Source: Comamonas terrae (GTDB lineage: Bacteria; Pseudomonadota; Gammaproteobacteria; Burkholderiales; Burkholderiaceae_C). Taken from it: a stretch of 64,000 nt of DNA. The stretch covers positions 434,001-498,000 of the forward strand of contig NZ_BCNT01000001.1 in assembly GCF_001544075.1 (NCBI RefSeq). Direction: 5' to 3'. Positions 63,683 through 64,000 of this stretch are shown one piece after another (the stretch's first letter is position 1; every line of letters begins with the position of its first letter). The notes beneath the pieces are model-generated. The model had not been told where the DNA came from. It searched no databases and saw only the letters and a list, made by a program, of their open reading frames with translations. Made by a program: the position numbers and the translations under genes.

Positions 63683-64000
63683 ATGTCTGATCTCATGAAC
63701 GCACTGGGCGCCTATATGGACTCCGCCGAAGGCCCCTGCGTGGTCGCGGCAACCCGTGTGCTCGATCGGGAGCTGTCTTCCGAGATGCACCGGCATGCGC
63801 GCGGCCAGTTGTTCGGCTCCATCAAGGGCCTGATTTCCGTGCAGGTCGATGACGGTGTCTGGATTGTTCCGGCCATCCATGCCGTATGGCTTCCGCCGCA
63901 CCAGGCCCATTGCGGGCGTTCCCATGGCCCTTATCACGGCTGGAGTGCCTATGTCGCGGAAGCGGCATGCGCCGACCTGCCGAAGCGGCCGTGCACCATC
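63683..64000 (+). CDS. AraC-family transcriptional regulator, N-terminal part (cut by window end)
   Basis: 106 codons are visible from ATG 63683. A cupin-type sensor domain is evident: HARGQLFGSIKGLISVQVDD, VWIVPAIHAVWLPPHQAHC, GPYHGWSAYV. This is the arrangement of AraC regulators with an N-terminal cupin; the helix-turn-helix region would lie beyond the right edge. It is divergently placed from the PPOX-type gene with an 84-base gap. Confidence 0.8.
   Translation, partial: MSDLMNALGAYMDSAEGPCVVAATRVLDRELSSEMHRHARGQLFGSIKGLISVQVDDGVWIVPAIHAVWLPPHQAHCGRSHGPYHGWSAYVAEAACADLPKRPCTI

Overview
The window looks like chromosome from a high-GC betaproteobacterium of the Burkholderiales, most likely Comamonadaceae (Delftia/Comamonas-like). 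The support is the gene order thrS-infC-rpmI-rplT-pheS-pheT-ihfA-merR-tRNA-Pro, short intergenic palindromes built on CGCTTG/CAAGCG, GC-rich intergenic blocks of a kind I associate with this family, and the gene families throughout. Nothing looks like a prophage, insertion sequence, CRISPR array or plasmid backbone. The assignment rests on recall, not on a search.

Layout. 0-4.3 kb: tail of an Arg/Gly-rich protein, a lipoprotein carboxypeptidase, tRNA-Arg(UCU) and a chemoreceptor behind a sigma-28-type promoter. 4.4-12.8 kb (minus strand): the translation operon, ending in ihfA, a MerR-like regulator and tRNA-Pro(GGG). 13-19.9 kb: a di-haem peroxidase paired with a metallophosphatase lipoprotein, isocitrate lyase, an EamA exporter, an RraA-like protein and a SWIB protein.

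20-35.6 kb is an iron island with at least four good Fur-box matches. On the minus strand, PepSY membrane protein, DUF2271, DUF4198, ApbE and a flavodoxin/FAD/NADPH reductase form a probable flavin-based reduction module. On the plus strand are a TonB-dependent siderophore receptor, a PiuC-like dioxygenase, an FMN hydroxyacid oxidase, bfd, tonB-exbB-exbD and hemP. The DUF2271 protein carries a D-G-V-S-Q-A-T sequence matching the ApbE flavinylation consensus, so the module probably moves electrons from NADPH through a covalently bound periplasmic FMN to ferric siderophores. A Fur-box-preceded DUF2325 gene with a translationally coupled 50-residue membrane protein ends the island.

35.6-40.2 kb: rlmD, a small secreted protein, and a GbsR/MarR-SDR-DoxX-DUF2269 operon headed by a perfect 15-bp-arm palindrome. 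40.2-56.6 kb (minus strand) is a sulfur-scavenging island: sulfatase plus a sulfonate/sulfate-ester ABC transporter, a TauD/AtsK dioxygenase, a molbindin, a flavin monooxygenase with an orphan TRAP binding protein, and sbp-ssuE-ssuA-ssuA-ssuD-ssuC-ssuB. The promoters of the molbindin gene and of sbp share an ungapped 46-bp element, which suggests one sulfur regulator. 56.6-64 kb: yggX with a duplicated tail remnant, a Cache-HAMP-GGDEF-EAL protein, a tandem glycine riboswitch driving a TRIC/YadS channel gene, mnmC, a PPOX-type flavoprotein and the start of an AraC-type regulator.
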